From Pseudeuparius sepicola (taxonomy: Eukaryota > Arthropoda > Insecta > Coleoptera > Anthribidae), in contig OY987298.1 of assembly GCA_963920635.1 (NCBI GenBank), positions 37,789,787 to 37,853,786 on the forward strand: a stretch of 64,000 nucleotides of DNA, read 5' to 3'. Shown one piece after another: positions 46,038-58,440 of this stretch (the first letter of the stretch is position 1; each line of letters starts with the position of its first letter). Made by a program: the position numbers and the translations under genes. The notes under the pieces are model-generated. The model was given only the letters and a program-made list of their open reading frames with translations. It was not told where the DNA came from and made no database searches.

Positions 46038-46904
46038 TATATATTATTATAAAAAGTAATACTTATAAAAAACAATAATTATTATGTCAAATATAAATAT
46101 TCCTCTACTTTCTGCAAGGTCCAAACCTACCACCTATTATGGAGTAATAATTAGTCAAATAAGATAAATTCGATACCTACAAACAAAACACAGAGCACAG
46201 AGATCGTCGAAACAAGTCGGTCGTTCGGGGTTTACCTACGTACTGGTATTTCTGAATGTTATTGAATATCGGACCCTGAATCAAATATGTGAAAAAAAGA
46301 TCATAAAATTTTTCAGCGATTATAAATTTAGGCTGGTGTATGTACATCTGCATTACTTTTTTATATTTTATGAGGAGGTGCTGTAAAAACAAATCAGCTA
46401 ATAAAATACAATATTTAGTCTCTAAGATTTGGCACGAAATTGATCTGAGTAGATGTCGGGCTGGATGTTCCTTTGAATAGTGCTGTAGTTCTAGGGGGAA
46501 ACACCTACAATTGAATATTTCCATTAAGTAGTAAGTATTAGAATCCATGGCAACGGAAACGTATGATAAGTGACGGCGGAATCGCATAGACCAAGGATTA
46601 AATAAATATAAAATTCTGTACAATCGTTAGGTATCTACGTTTTATTCCAGACCTTGATCATAGACTGTTATCAAATTGTACTCTTTACCCGCGTCTTCAA
46701 TTAAGTTTCACCGACAAACACATACATGTGTGTCAGCTAAATCAATATATTGGGTTTTCCGAAACCCTAAGTACAAGAACCGTAAAAAGTGCAGACCCTT
46801 ATTTTAATCTGTTCACCCCAAGTAGAACGGAAACACTTTGCAACAATAGAACATGGCGAATCACTTGGATTACACGGGAGGCTGAACTCTGACAATGTGA
46901 CATA
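46038..46904. other. No recognisable gene
   Basis: A 148-codon open frame on the minus strand (46623-46177) has no recognisable motif and A+T-driven composition. Nothing else noted. Confidence 0.35.
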
Positions 46905-47251
46905 AGAGGGGGTTGCTGACAGCAAAAGTGACGATAGATTCCTTATTTTTTTAAGTTGTATAGCATAAAATCTAATAACATTTTACCTGGCAAAAATTTA
47001 GTACAAAGATTTATGTCTTCATTTTAATCATAAGATCTTAAAAGCATATGCACTGGAATTATTATTTTTCCCAAGGTTTCCATAACCTATAAAACAAAAC
47101 AATGCTTGTAAGATCTTATGATTAAAATGAAGACAGAGATGTTTGTACTAAATGTTTGCCAGGTAAAATGTTATTAGATTTTATGCTATACAACTTAAAA
47201 AAAAATACGAAATCTAACGTCATTTTTGCTGTCGGCAACCCCATCATAAGT
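46905..47251. mobile_element. Hairpin MITE, about 347 bp
   Basis: Arms of about 135 bp share GGGGTTGC(T/C)GACAGCAAAA, AACATTTTACCTGGCAAA and TTCATTTTAATCATAAGATC, around a loop of about 60 bp (about 47045-47105). It is non-coding; the superfamily is not evident. Confidence 0.85.
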
Positions 47252-48789
47252 TAGGACACATCCTCTTCTCCCAAAATCAATATGATCAGTAATCCGTATC
47301 CTGTCATATGTGCTCTCTGGTGAATTTATAAAGGAAAGGATATAAGCAAGATGAACACACAATATCCAGTAAACTATAATATTTTCTACTATTAAAGTTT
47401 ACGTCACGCAGGCACTAAGGAAGAGATATATTGTATGAAAACTAACAGATGTTTGTTTTCGAGAAATTATAACGATGTTGGTTGTGTCGAGCGGAGAAAG
47501 TAGAATTCATTGGACAATTTAAGAAGACTATAAATAAATACAAACTCGAAAAAAAGAGTTAAGAATCACTGCTTTTAAAGAAGCACAATACCTCAAATTT
47601 ATATACAGAAGTCGCTTGCTGGCATTGTGCGGTCTTGCCTCATAACATCACGCCATAGTTAAGCACTTGTAATTTAATACAAATCGCGCATCTAACAGAT
47701 TGACAGTCTTCCGTGTCAAATAAACTATTTTGATTACAACTGGATTATGAGTTCCAGGCGGAAATATCTTCAAGGTCGACGAAACTGGGACTTCTCGCGT
47801 TTTGTCAATAATACTTGTTGAAAGGCCGGGAATGAGCTGTAAATATTTGAACATATCGATTTGGAATATTTCCCGCTCTGCATTTAGCCTGTAGCACGGC
47901 ACCAGAGAATATTCAACGACAAACTAACTAATTCCAGTTCGGGATATTGAACATTTTCCAGATTTATAATTTCATTTTTTCTATTTGTAAAATGAGTGGT
48001 GTTCCTATGGAATAATATCCCCTATATTTTTAGTACTTGGGTGATTTTATTTTCTGCACGTGTTGTACCATGATAGCATCAGGTATTAAAGTAATATTTG
48101 ATGCATAATAATATAAAATAAAGGCATGAGTTGCCACTGATAAACATAGGGGTGTACACCAACAGTTTTCGAGGTCAAAAAACTCATGATCTAACATGTA
48201 CCTAGCTAATTATCGTGTGCCCGTGACTGTACCATACTTGTTGGCTAGCAGGTACGTATATGAAATATTCAACCAATTAAACTGCCTTAACAAAAGTAAA
48301 ATGTATTGTTCCTAGCGGTCCAAAATGTGCCATACAATCTTGTCTATAAATTTTACGAGTGTGCGGTAGGCAGGTATTCGGTGCGAAGGGGCGTGCAAAC
48401 CGACGACCCCAAAGCGTATCGGGCAAACTATATAGCAGTAGGGCTCCCCAGTATATAGGTCACATTTAGAAGGGTCAGGATGATTAATTGGTCACGACAA
48501 AACCTGGCAGGATGTTGATGATTTCGGAATTTCCGAGGAACACGCTCATGAATATCGAAGTTTTGTCAGAGATTTTAGGTGCTCACGAAATTGGGGGTAG
48601 AGAAAGGATCGGAAGGATCAAAAATGAGACATGATTGGCAACCGGTACTTTACGTCATTAAAATGTACATGGACTGATTCGTTTTCGATAAAGGGTAAAA
48701 GATAAAAAAACACCAATGCGAACAACAAGGAACTCGAAGAGTCGCAGAAAACACTACCACTTGGTCACCCTTCTACCTATCTGGTATTA
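47252..48789. other. No recognisable gene
   Basis: Spacer. 48350-48600 is somewhat less A+T-rich but shows no frame or motif I can name. Confidence 0.4.
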
Positions 48790-49142
48790 TGTAGAAATGA
48801 ACATACTGTTATCTACGTGGAATAAACGGTATCGAATTATGGTTTTACAAGTTTATTGGAATTCTAAAATATGGAATACAAAATATACGTTCTAATGCTT
48901 ATGCTAGCCCGAAGGGATCTGCCGTGAGGACCACCCCCGTCCTGACTTCAGGTCCCTCCCTCCGGGTGACATGACACAGGGCCTGGTTAGTGTCTCAACC
49001 CGGGCGCCGGCCGTTATGAACTCTACGGGCGTTCCGAATTTGAGATTGGCTAACAATCCTATGCTTGGAACTTTACCCCGTTGCGAAAATTGATAGTTAT
49101 TAAAATATAATATAGATATTATAATAAAAGTTAGTGCTTACA
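48790..49142. repeat. GC-richer block, possible solo LTR
   Basis: The segment starts TGTAGAAATGAACATACTGT and ends TTAGTGCTTACA, so TGT...ACA. Read on the minus strand it has CAATAAAC, usable as a polyadenylation signal, 100 bp before its end. The middle (48905-49070) is clearly GC-richer than its flanks (ACCCGGGCGCCGGCC). No 4-6 bp target duplication is visible and no primer-binding site was found, so this is only a candidate. Confidence 0.25.
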
Positions 49143-49264
49143 AATGGTGTACAGAATTTGCTTTGTGTGCTATACATGCAGTGTGGCCCGCTTAAAAAGG
49201 AAACACCTCGTGAATTTTTTATTTGTCATCCGATTTGAGTCGGTTATTTTTCTAAGGATAGGTC

Positions 49265-50287
49265 ACAAAAAATTCTACTTTGGTGCAAAATTTCAGGTCT
49301 TAATCTCAATTTTCAAGGCCTACTACGAATTTTTTTTTTCGAGTAAAAAAATGACGAAAATCATTTAGCGATTTTTCTATTTAAAATCTAACATCACGTC
49401 GTTAATCAGGATACTCTAAAATCCCCTCATACCAAATTTAAAAAAAAAAAAACATATACGGGGAGTTCCATTCTGCGGGTTGTCAGAGTTTAGCAAAATA
49501 GGAATTTCAAGTCAAGTCAACTGTGCCATGGAATCCTTTCAAAACAGTTGAGTGGTCAACAGGACCACTCAAAGTGTTGGTGCGCAAAGATCTAATTCAA
49601 AAATATGCAGAGTGTCTTTCCCTGTGCCATCTGAAATAACCCAATTTTTTGGAACTTGAAATCGAGTAGGTATATCAAAACCGCCCCAGCCACTATAAAC
49701 GAACTAAGTCTAAAAGTACAGAAGCCTGCCAGTCAGTAAGTCCATATACGTTGAGGTAGTAGGTGTGCCACATCAGGAAACACACAGAAAATTTATCATC
49801 TTAGACAGTGACTTTATTGAGTATGGTCCGATAATTTAAATGTTTTTTTTTTATTTTTTGGTTGGCATTTTGTAAAGAAATAAATTACTCTTGTGTTTGT
49901 TAATGTTTTTTCAATAATTCCAGAGCTCTCATGACCAGTATAAAGTTTCATAAAAATTCAGCATTTTGAGATGGCCCAGAGGAAAATACCCTGTATATTT
50001 TTATATGAATCTTTGCACACCAACACATTGAGTGGTCCTGTTGACTGTTCAAGTGTTTTGAGGGGATTCTATGGCACACTTGACTTGCCAGATGAGTTTA
50101 AAATTCCTATTTTGCTCAACTTTGACCACCCGCAGAATGGAACTCCCTGTATATTTTTTCTTCAAATTTGGTATAAAAAAATAGCTAAATGATTGTCGTC
50201 AATTTTTAATCGAAAAAAAAAAATGCGTAGTAGGCCTTGAAAATTGAGATTAAGACCTGAAATTTTGCACCAAAGTAGAATTTTTTG
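49265..50287. mobile_element. Foldback element with ~330-bp arms
   Basis: TCACAAAAAATTCTACTTTG at the left pairs with CAAAGTAGAATTTTTTGAGA at the right. Further shared blocks are GAAATTTTGCACC, GGGAGTTCCATTCTGCGGGT and CAGGACCACTCAA. A possible outer left end GCAGTGTGGCCCG lies near 49179 without a clear counterpart. Non-coding. Confidence 0.75.
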
Positions 50288-50541
50288 AGAACTATCTACA
50301 GGAAAAAAGCGGAAGATACCCCCTTTAGTTTATTTTCTGGCGGGTAGCTATGTGCCTGTAGTTTCAAGGTCCCATATTCTCATCTGAGCATGACAATAAT
50401 TTATAATTAAGCCCCCCCCTCAAAAAATTATCTACTAAGTAAATTATAAGCTACATACGCTGCGAATAATAACCGAATTCGTCTCTGTGTGCAACACGTA
50501 GCGTCTACAGAGTTTACGACGATGTTATTGTCTACTGGCTC

Positions 50542-51458
50542 TACAGTATGTCCACGTCCCACGATTATAGAGTGAATAAGAGGGAACACCTTTTGCGGAA
50601 AAAAGCACAATCGATAAAAAGTTTAACTTGTATTTAAAATAAGTTTTTCTACTCCTATGCTAGTAAATACCTATTAAGTGACAGTTTAGGTTATAAGTAA
50701 ATCCATTGTTACAAACACTGACACGTAATGACTGACACGTAATAAAAAAATGTTCTTAATTATTAAAACGCAATTATCACGGGTCCTTGTTAGCGCGGCA
50801 TCCGCGTCACCATAGCAACTAACCAACATACTAATTGTTGCCTGGCAGATAATCGGAAGTATAGTTTATCTATTATAATAGTTTTTCTTTCGTCGAAGAA
50901 AAATTAAAATACAAAACTCGAGTTGTAAGCTTATTACATACTCGTGGAATTACAGCACTCGCCGCTGCGCGGCTCGTGCGCAACTTTTCCACTCATACGT
51001 AATAAACTGTTTACTACTCTCGCTATGTAATATACTATTACCATAGAGAACCTTAGCATTTCATGTACGGGGTGCCCAGAAAAAGGTTACTTCAGCTTTT
51101 AAACAAAAAAATCGTACACAAACCTGGCTCAATTGTGCGTAACAAATTTTGGGGAAAAGTATAATAAAACATTATTTATTCTTGTAATAGAGAAAATCGG
51201 CCAAGTTTGCCACAAATGGGAATTCTGCTGTAACTTTTAATTACAAACAACTATTTCTAGTGACGCTCTTTCGAAAGTTTACTCCTTTGACGTTTGACTT
51301 TGATATGTCATTTTTATATTGGTTAATTTTCTGGATACCCCGTACATGAAATGTTAAGTTTCTCTAAGGCTATACCTCATTTTAAATACAAGCAAAACTT
51401 TTTATCGAAAAAAAAAATAAAGTACCATCTTATTCACTCTAATCGTGGATATACTGTA
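50542..51458. mobile_element. Palindromic element with TACAGTAT ends
   Basis: TACAGTATGTCCACG (50542) and CGTGGATATACTGTA (to 51458) are inverted ends; pairing continues through TAGAGTGAATAAGA and TCGATAAAAAGTTT...CTTGTATTTAAAAT. A smaller element with its own inverted ends sits inside (51066-51344). Confidence 0.7.
51066..51344. mobile_element. Small MITE, TACGGGGT ends
   Basis: TACGGGGTGCCCAGAAAA and its complement TTTTCTGGATACCCCGTA bound 279 bp. The flanking CATTTCATG / CATGAAATG is also inverted, so the ends may extend outward to about 51040 and 51370. It lies within the 50542-51458 element. Confidence 0.65.
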
Positions 51459-53336
51459 TAGTGTCTCATTTTTAGGACTGACTGCAGATTTGAATTGCAT
51501 CTGATCGCAGTTTATTCTAACTATTATTATTGTTTACAAAAAAGCACTTTAAACTCCCATAAATATGCCGTCGGTAAATCAAAGTGAAACGCGTCTCGTC
51601 TTCTAACTAAAATCATTTTGATGGCCAGGGAAAATAGAATTTGACCTATACAAAAATATTAACTGCAATTTTGTTTTGTTCTACCATATCAAAGTTATAA
51701 GTAAATACGTTGGTAGAAACCAAAAATTAAACATTTTGAAAAAACGGAACCTTGAGTTACCTCAAAAACACCTATTTTTCGTTAGAAATTTCGAGCAAAA
51801 ATGTTAACTGGATTTTTTTAGACTCTAGGTAAAAAACTCCCCTTGCTAACATATATTAAGAAATTAAATATTTTAAGAATATTATGGAAGTAACTTAGAT
51901 CCACAAAGAGAGATAAAAATCGGATAATTTTCTATTTCGGCCTTCGGCAAAAGCACAAATATTAACTACGTTTTTATTGAGGATGATCATTCTCTTTTAC
52001 AAATAGAATGTAACTTATACAAAATTAAACATTTATCTGACCCGCATGTACGTCATCTGGTAAAATCGCTTTTATTTAGTAGATGTTTTAAAACGGATTT
52101 ATAAATGAGATAATCAATAGATAATTAAACATCGTGCTTTTGAGTTTTTATAACATATAACTTTCTATCGTTAAGCACAATTTTTAAACTAATGCGATGC
52201 TAATAATGTCATACCTACTATGGTCCTACGGCAGAATGCGTGCGACGTAAGGGGGAAGAACAAATATTATAGAATTAGTCACAGTTCAGGGGCGTAGCTC
52301 AATTTTGTGTAACTCACTGACTTAATTTTCATATAATTGTTATTTAATTTATTGTTAATATTATTCTTAACGGTGATGCCTTAGACTATGGAGGAAGGCA
52401 AACCCTTATTATAACATTGGCAATTATTTCTCGTGCTTGAGAATGCAACGTTCTTCCCTGTTTACTCATTTTGCACACGTTAACTCCCGAACATACGAAA
52501 CGCCACTGAGCTCTCTAAGCCGGCGGAAAAAACTTGCCAGCGGCCTAAAAAACGAGGTCTGTATGGTAGCCCAAATACGCAGTTAACTTTACGTACTATA
52601 GAAACAGGCACAAAACGCGTTGGCTAACTGGTTTTGTCAGCCGACTCCTTCGCAGAAGTGCGCGTGTTGCCGTATTTCAAAGGCGATGGTAGACGCGACG
52701 ATGCTGAAAAAAATATAATAGGTGTTTTATCACACCGCGTTAAAAATAAACGATAAACAAAAATGGGTAAGTGGTCCCGTGATGCGAGCTTTACTTTTGT
52801 TGACATATAACAGAGTTCGGAAATTCGGCTTCAATATGATAAAACTTGTATTCGCCAATAAATAACGACTACTCGTATAGGAAATGTCACAACGCTGCCC
52901 GCATTCATTAGAAACGTTTTCTTTCGTGCTTTGGACTATACTTGATTTTTGTTGTTGTGTTAAAAATCGTATTTATTCAAGGCGATACGATCATGTTGAC
53001 GCTATCGCAATAAGGTATTTCGGGATGAACCAAACCAGGTCCTATTGAAAAGTGAATCAGAAGCTTTAAAGCGAATAAGTTGTTATTTTATTGTTTTTAT
53101 ATTATTAAATGATATACCTAATAATATGTTAATATTTAGCTTTATATCTTTACTAACTCCATTATTAATTATTAATTCGTCTCCATAGCATTCTCTAGAC
53201 TAATAATTTTCCATTCTAGTTTTCGAGTTGTGTAGGACGTTATAGTTACTTTATATTTCATTCTAACGAAAAGATTATCATGACTATATTTATTTGTAAT
53301 AATAGATCTTCTTTAATAACGGCTGTATTTATATAT
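51459..53336. other. No recognisable gene
   Basis: Spacer. 52490-52700 is less A+T-rich, but the frame at 52624-52806 (-) matches nothing recognisable. Confidence 0.4.
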
Positions 53337-53397
53337 CAATGAAGTACAATAACGGGTATTTCAGCCAAAATTATATATTATATTTATTCTTTACAAT

Positions 53398-53434
53398 GAA
53401 CCAAGCTTTCGGCCATATTTTTGGCCTTCGTCAG
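53398..53434 (-). ncRNA. Hammerhead-like core, left arm
   Basis: On the minus strand: CTGACGA, an extra A, stem GGCC / GGCC around AAAAATAT, GAAA, then GCTTGGTTC, where GC..GT could form a minimal helix III with a UUC cleavage triplet. The extra base before helix II and the G-U pair in helix III weaken the case. Confidence 0.35.
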
Positions 53435-53645
53435 GGTATTGAGATGAATATTAGAAAGTTATGGTTCTAATGGATATAAACTTCCAAAAATGGAATAAAG
53501 TGTTATAAAATATTCACATAACACTTAAAAGTAAAAGTGTTATAAAATATTTACATGACACTTAAATGTAAAAGTGTTATAAAATATTTACAAAACACTT
53601 TATTCCATTTTTGGAAGTTTATATTTTAATATTCCTATCAATACC

Positions 53646-53682
53646 CTGACGAAGGCCAAAAATATGGCCGAAAGCTTGGTTC
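53646..53682 (+). ncRNA. Hammerhead-like core, right arm
   Basis: Identical in sequence to the core in the left arm, on the opposite strand, so the two diverge outward from the foldback centre. Sequence directly before (CAATACC) and after (ATTG) could pair as a short helix I with a bulge. Confidence 0.35.
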
Positions 53683-53743
53683 ATTGTAAAGAATAAATAA
53701 TATATAATTTTGGCTGAAATACCCGTTATTGTACTTCATTGAT

Positions 53744-54429
53744 ATAGGTAGGTATTTGTATTCTAAATTCCAACCCAACAACCCCATGTTCAATAATTAT
53801 TATCGTTGTCTAGCAGACAGAGCTTTGTAAATTGTAATTCCAAAAATTTGTATGTGTAGGTACCTATCCTCTTACACACCATTTTTTCATAAAAATGCAG
53901 AGTTCCCCAATTTTAATAAATTGTTACACTATGCCCCACAGCTATTCATTATACTTAAAATGCTAAGCCGAGAAAACGAGGGCAAAGAATTTAATATGGA
54001 TTTTCTTTAAAGCTCGTTTGAAAATTCATGGCCATTCGGTCATAAAGACACTATACGCATAGGCTCGCCCTAGCTCCGAGTCGAACCAAGGTCTCTCTAG
54101 CTCTAAGGCAGAAAAACATGCGTGACGGTATGAACGTCTATACTGTGGAAATTTACATATCGTTTGAAAATATTGTTTAAAAGAATATTCTAATTGAAAA
54201 ATCTACTCACGAGTATCACAGGAAACATTTTTTCATATAGTATTCTCCAAATTTTAAAATTTCCGGTAATCTTCTATAGGTATTATGATGTGTATATTCT
54301 CTTAATCTTAAATAAACAATAATGAGGGATATTTTCCTGGCATATCAGGTAATAATCAGTTGAAAAACAAATGCATCTTGTTTGATAAATAATAATAAAA
54401 TTATTGCTGAAATCAGTAAAGAAGCCATG
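53744..54429. other. No gene recognised; isolated tRNA-type B box at 54078-54087
   Basis: On the minus strand GGTTCGACTC (54087-54078) matches an RNA polymerase III B box, with GACCTT before it and GGAGCTAGGG after. I could not find a convincing A box or cloverleaf, so a SINE or tRNA relic is possible but unproven. Confidence 0.25.
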
Positions 54430-55350
54430 TAGGGTAAGGTCACCCAAGAGTATGCACTTGATATTTAAAGTTAAATAAATCGACAACAATAAGTAATACA
54501 GATTTATTCGACACAGCATAAATTCCTTATAACATTTAAGAATATATGCAAATAATTTTTTTTTTATAATTATCGACATGAGAGATATTACATCTTTAAT
54601 AGTTAACAGTTTGCGTACTCTTAGGAACAAGAGCTCGAAAGAGTACGCAGTACTGGATTTAAGAGTACGCGCTAAAAAAATTCAAATAACAACAATATAT
54701 TATTCTTGACATAAGTCACATATTATAAAGACCCCATGTCCGAGGTAGTTGGTACAGTCCAAAGTCTATAGACTTTGGGTACAGTCGTCGTGCCACCATG
54801 CACCTCATGAATCACACTTAATCCATTCTGAAATGCTCTAGTGTTCCCTGCAGACAGAACAAAGAATATCATATTGAGATTTACTAGTTTTTTCAACAAG
54901 TGGCAGCCCCTTTTTAATTCCTTTTTTAATAGACCTGTTTGTGCGCGCGTACTCTGTGCATGCGTACTCTTGCGGACATGTCAGCGATGACTGAATAATC
55001 TATTTAATTAAAACAGGCAACCATAATAATTACACATCGTAAGCTGTGCGAAACATGCCTATCTAAAGCCTTTTTAAGATGCACAGTCGAACAATGTAGT
55101 TAAGCATTCACAGGGTAAGACACTCCTTATAGCAAAGATGCCAAAAAATTATAAAAATATGTATAAAATTGATTAATTGCCTATAATTTGTCGAATCTTT
55201 TACGGAGCACCACGAGACTATAATCAAAACTTGTTGTCAATTGAAGGCATCTACACTGAATAGCGACCTCTATCCGAATAGGATTGGAACTGACTAAAAA
55301 TGCCAGTGCGTACTCTTAGGGGCTGCGTACTCTTAGGTGACCTAACCCTA
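54430..55350. mobile_element. Element with TAGGGT..GGTCACC ends and internal GCGTACTCTT repeats
   Basis: TAGGGTAAGGTCACCCAAGA (54430) pairs with the right end TCTTAGGTGACCTAACCCTA (to 55350). GCGTACTCTT or its complement occurs about eight times within the element (among them near 54613, 54641, 54664, 54956, 54962, 55308 and 55325). Such a repeated subterminal motif is typical of transposase-binding arrays. The superfamily is not clear; no transposase remains. Confidence 0.65.
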
Positions 55351-56058
55351 GGTATAATATTACAATTAGATGAAGTTTCTCTAACTTACAAAAACCAAAA
55401 ACCACAGGCTTGTAATAACGAAAACAATTAATCTTAGCATGGCCAAATAAATGTTGGCTATGGCCATCCATTAAAATTTTGGTAATGAGTCACCTTAATT
55501 CCTGGCTCCTTTTAATCAGAATTTCTTAGGTAAGCCGCCAGACGAAAAACCCAATCAGGATTTGAAATGAGGCAAAAACTTTATAATCAAAATGCTGCCA
55601 CCAACTCCTGGCAGAAGGTATACGAGGTAAAAGTTCCCCGGTCCACAAAATCTCAGGAAAAGTTTTCATGGATCCTATCTTTCTAAGGAGTTTAAACTTT
55701 GCTTTCGAAAGTTTTCGTGTTTTCACAGTTAGAGGCCCATACTTGGTAATACCGTAAGCATCATAATCGTTTTGTTCTAGTTTAGCAAAACTCCTAGTCT
55801 ATACGAAAATCAATAGTGTTAAAATTTTAACGGACATTTAATTCGTATTGTATCGGACAGAAGTTTTAGTTATTAGAGGCACCTGGTTCCTACAATTCAT
55901 AAATTTGAGGTCATCAACTAAAACCTAATCGTTTGCTCTATACATTTCTTATTCATACCCATATATGGATAAACTACGTTACTGTTCTTGATACCAGTTA
56001 GTGCAATAGGGAATAGGGGATGTCCATAAAAAAATTGTGCTTAAACGCCGCATAAAGA
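55351..56058. other. No recognisable gene
   Basis: A+T-rich spacer; nothing recognised. Confidence 0.45.
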
Positions 56059-57060
56059 GACCTTAAAGAGCCTCAGCCTCCGAATTAAATACCTATGTGG
56101 AATACAAGAAAACTCAAAATAGGTACCTGCATTTTAGACCGGAAGATAGTGACTGATTTTTGGACGTGATTTTACTCAGTATCTACGCCTTTCAAATGGC
56201 ATTATGTTGCGTACCTATAGTCTCTATATGAATCAGAGAGGCACCCAGGGTTCTTCATATGGAAAAGTGAGGTTTCGCTTATTAGAAAAATATGCGTTTT
56301 GATATGATTTTAGTTAGGCTGCCATGTGTTTTATAATGAAGTTGAAAATAGAAAATTACTCGGAAAACTAAAAAATCTCAAAATTTTGAGAATAACGTCA
56401 ACATTTTGAGAAAAAAGAAAGAATTTCAAAAATTCTGATAAAAAAATAAAAATTTCGAGAAAAAAGTAAGAATTCTAAAATTCCGAGAAAATAGTCAGGA
56501 TTTTGAGAAAAAAGTCTGAATTTTAAAACTCGGAGAAAGAGTCTGGTAAAAAGACCTTAAAGAGCCTCCAAATTAAATACCTATGTGGAATACATGAAAA
56601 ATCAAAATAGATACCTACCTGCATTTTAGACCGGAAGGTAGTGACAGATTTTTGGACGTGATTTTACTCAGTATGCCTTTCAAATGGCATCATGTTGCGT
56701 ACATCTATATTCTCTAATGAATCAGAGAGGCATCCAGGGGTCTTCATATATGGAAAAGTGAGGTTTCACTCATTTGAAAAATATGCGTTTTGATATGATT
56801 TTAGTCAGGCTGCCATGTGTTTTATAATGAAGTTTAAAATAGAAAATTCCTCGGAAAACTCAAAAATCTCAATATTTTGAGAATAACGTCAACATTTTGA
56901 GAAAAAAGTAAGGATTTCAAAAATTAGGAGAAAGAGTCTGAATTTTGCGTAAAACCTTAAAATGTTAAGAAAAAAGTAAAAATTTTAAAATTCCGAGAAA
57001 AAAGTCAAAATTTTGAGAATAAAGTAAAAATGTTGCGAAAAAGATTGAATTTTAAAAAAT
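56059..57060. repeat. Direct tandem duplication, period 494 bp
   Basis: GACCTTAAAGAGCCTC occurs at 56059 and 56553, and the following ~490 bp agree closely (TTTTTGGACGTGATTTTACT, AAATATGCGTTTTGATATGA, GGCTGCCATGTGTTTTATAA). Each unit ends in an irregular ~20-bp minisatellite of AAATTTTGAGAAAAAAGT type. A third, partial copy is at 62307-62565. Confidence 0.85.
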
Positions 57061-57628
57061 TTACTACGTGGCTCTTCTACGCTCCCGTAAATATATTCTA
57101 GAGTTGTCAAAGGCCAGATAAATTCCTTGGAAAATATTGGCTGAACTAGCGAAGGATGAAGATGTTGAAGATACTTTATAAATACCACAGCCTTCTACAA
57201 CATTCACGATAAAATATTGGCATCAAAGGGTTTCCTATAACTCAATTGAAAACTCAATTTACCTAGTAAAATTATGTTCCTTAAAAGGGATGTACCGTGC
57301 CTGCACCTACATAGAATTTTTAGGGCACTTTATTTTAATTTTTTTCCGCAGTTGCTCCCATACACGCGAAATAAAAATTTACATAAGTTCATTCGCCCGT
57401 TGTAAAGCTAATAAAACCACAATCAGATTTTATGGCCCACTAGGTAACCGAGTAAAAATGCAAATGGAAATATTCTCAAAATGCAATTTGAACATTTACA
57501 TAATTTCCACAGAAAATGTTGGATATTTATAACTTAGAAGGAATGAACAAAGTTGTAGATAAAAAAGAGAAAGATTGAAAATTATAATATAGGCACAGCT
57601 TACATGTTAGGGTAAGCTGTGATATAGG
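57061..57628. other. No recognisable gene
   Basis: A+T-rich spacer with short frames (57290-57532 +, 56985-57188 -) lacking motifs. Confidence 0.45.
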
Positions 57629-57630
57629 TA

Positions 57631-57849
57631 CAGGCGCGGCCCTTGAAATCGTTCGTTTGCGGTCGCAAAGGAATTCAACTGACAACGTTGCAATTACCCC
57701 TCCCCTCTCTTGCGGTTTGAAAGCCAGCCATAACCTCAAAGGCGTAGTGACGGCCGTAGATTTGGCACAACGTTGCCGCACTCATCCGAAATTCTCGATA
57801 TCTTGCTCATTTCCTATGCCTAGTGGAAACATTCATAATTCCGCGCCTG
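57631..57849. mobile_element. Short MITE with CAGGCGCGG ends and TA flanks
   Basis: GTACAGGCGCGG (57628-57639) and CCGCGCCTGTAC (57841-57852) are perfect 12-bp inverted ends, TA included. The 219-bp interior is GC-richer than its surroundings and has two ACAACGTTG-type blocks (57681 and 57768). Non-coding. Confidence 0.65.
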
Positions 57850-57851
57850 TA

Positions 57852-58440
57852 CATGGTGTTCCGTAGGTAAGGAGGTACAAATATTTGGAGAAAGTGCTCT
57901 ACAGTTAGTTTTAACGGGGATCTTTCATGTAAAATCTTTCGGTTTAAGCCTGCAAAATTATTCCAGCCTTCAGAGGAGCACATAATTTTTTTTTTTTTCG
58001 AGAACTGTTGAATCTCTAATCATCAATTTTGGGACACGGTAGGTACCAGCAACTTGGAACACACTTTAGGGCAGAATTATTTTTTGCGCCCTGTGCATCC
58101 TAAGGGTGGAAACCCGAAACAACTGTTCTTCTTTTTTATTATTTTTGTATAGCTCAATTAAATTAGAAACTTTTTTACTCTTGATAATTTTTCATTACCT
58201 TCATAGTTTTGCTGGAATAAAATATATAATTACTCTTCTGTTCTGAATGACGGTAACAATTTAAAATCATAGTATTCGGGTGTCTTTTTGCACTTTCTTA
58301 TTTTGCTGCTTTCGAGCGCGCGGCAGGGATTACTTTTTTCCACATTTAGAGATATTCAAATATTTTAATTTTTAAATTTGCCAAAAACATTTTTTTTCAT
58401 TTAAATGCCTCTCAATGTATGAAAAGTACTTAATCCCCGC
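57852..58440. other. No recognisable gene
   Basis: A+T-rich spacer; nothing recognised. Confidence 0.45.

Larger units (their letters stand above)
53337..53743. mobile_element. Foldback element carrying two hammerhead-like cores
   Basis: Arms 53337-53450 and 53630-53743 are near-exact inverted copies (ATCAATGAAGTACAATAACG, TTTCAGCCAAAATTATATAT, TTGGAAGTTTATA). Between them are three direct repeats of a ~48-bp unit (AAAAGTGTTATAAAATATTT plus ACACTTAAA). Each arm has CTGACGAAGGCC...GGCCGAAAGC, listed separately. Confidence 0.85.

Noticed and set aside
46177..46623. 148-codon open frame on the minus strand, the longest in the window
   Set aside because: No domain, signal or transposon motif; it does not begin with ATG; composition is as expected from A+T-rich DNA. 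Kept only as a note in the spacer entry.
48790..49142. Confident solo LTR
   Set aside because: TGT...ACA ends and CAATAAA fit, but there is no target duplication or adjacent primer-binding site; left as a low-confidence candidate.
54062..54095. tRNA gene
   Set aside because: A good B box but no convincing A box, anticodon stem or acceptor pairing was found.
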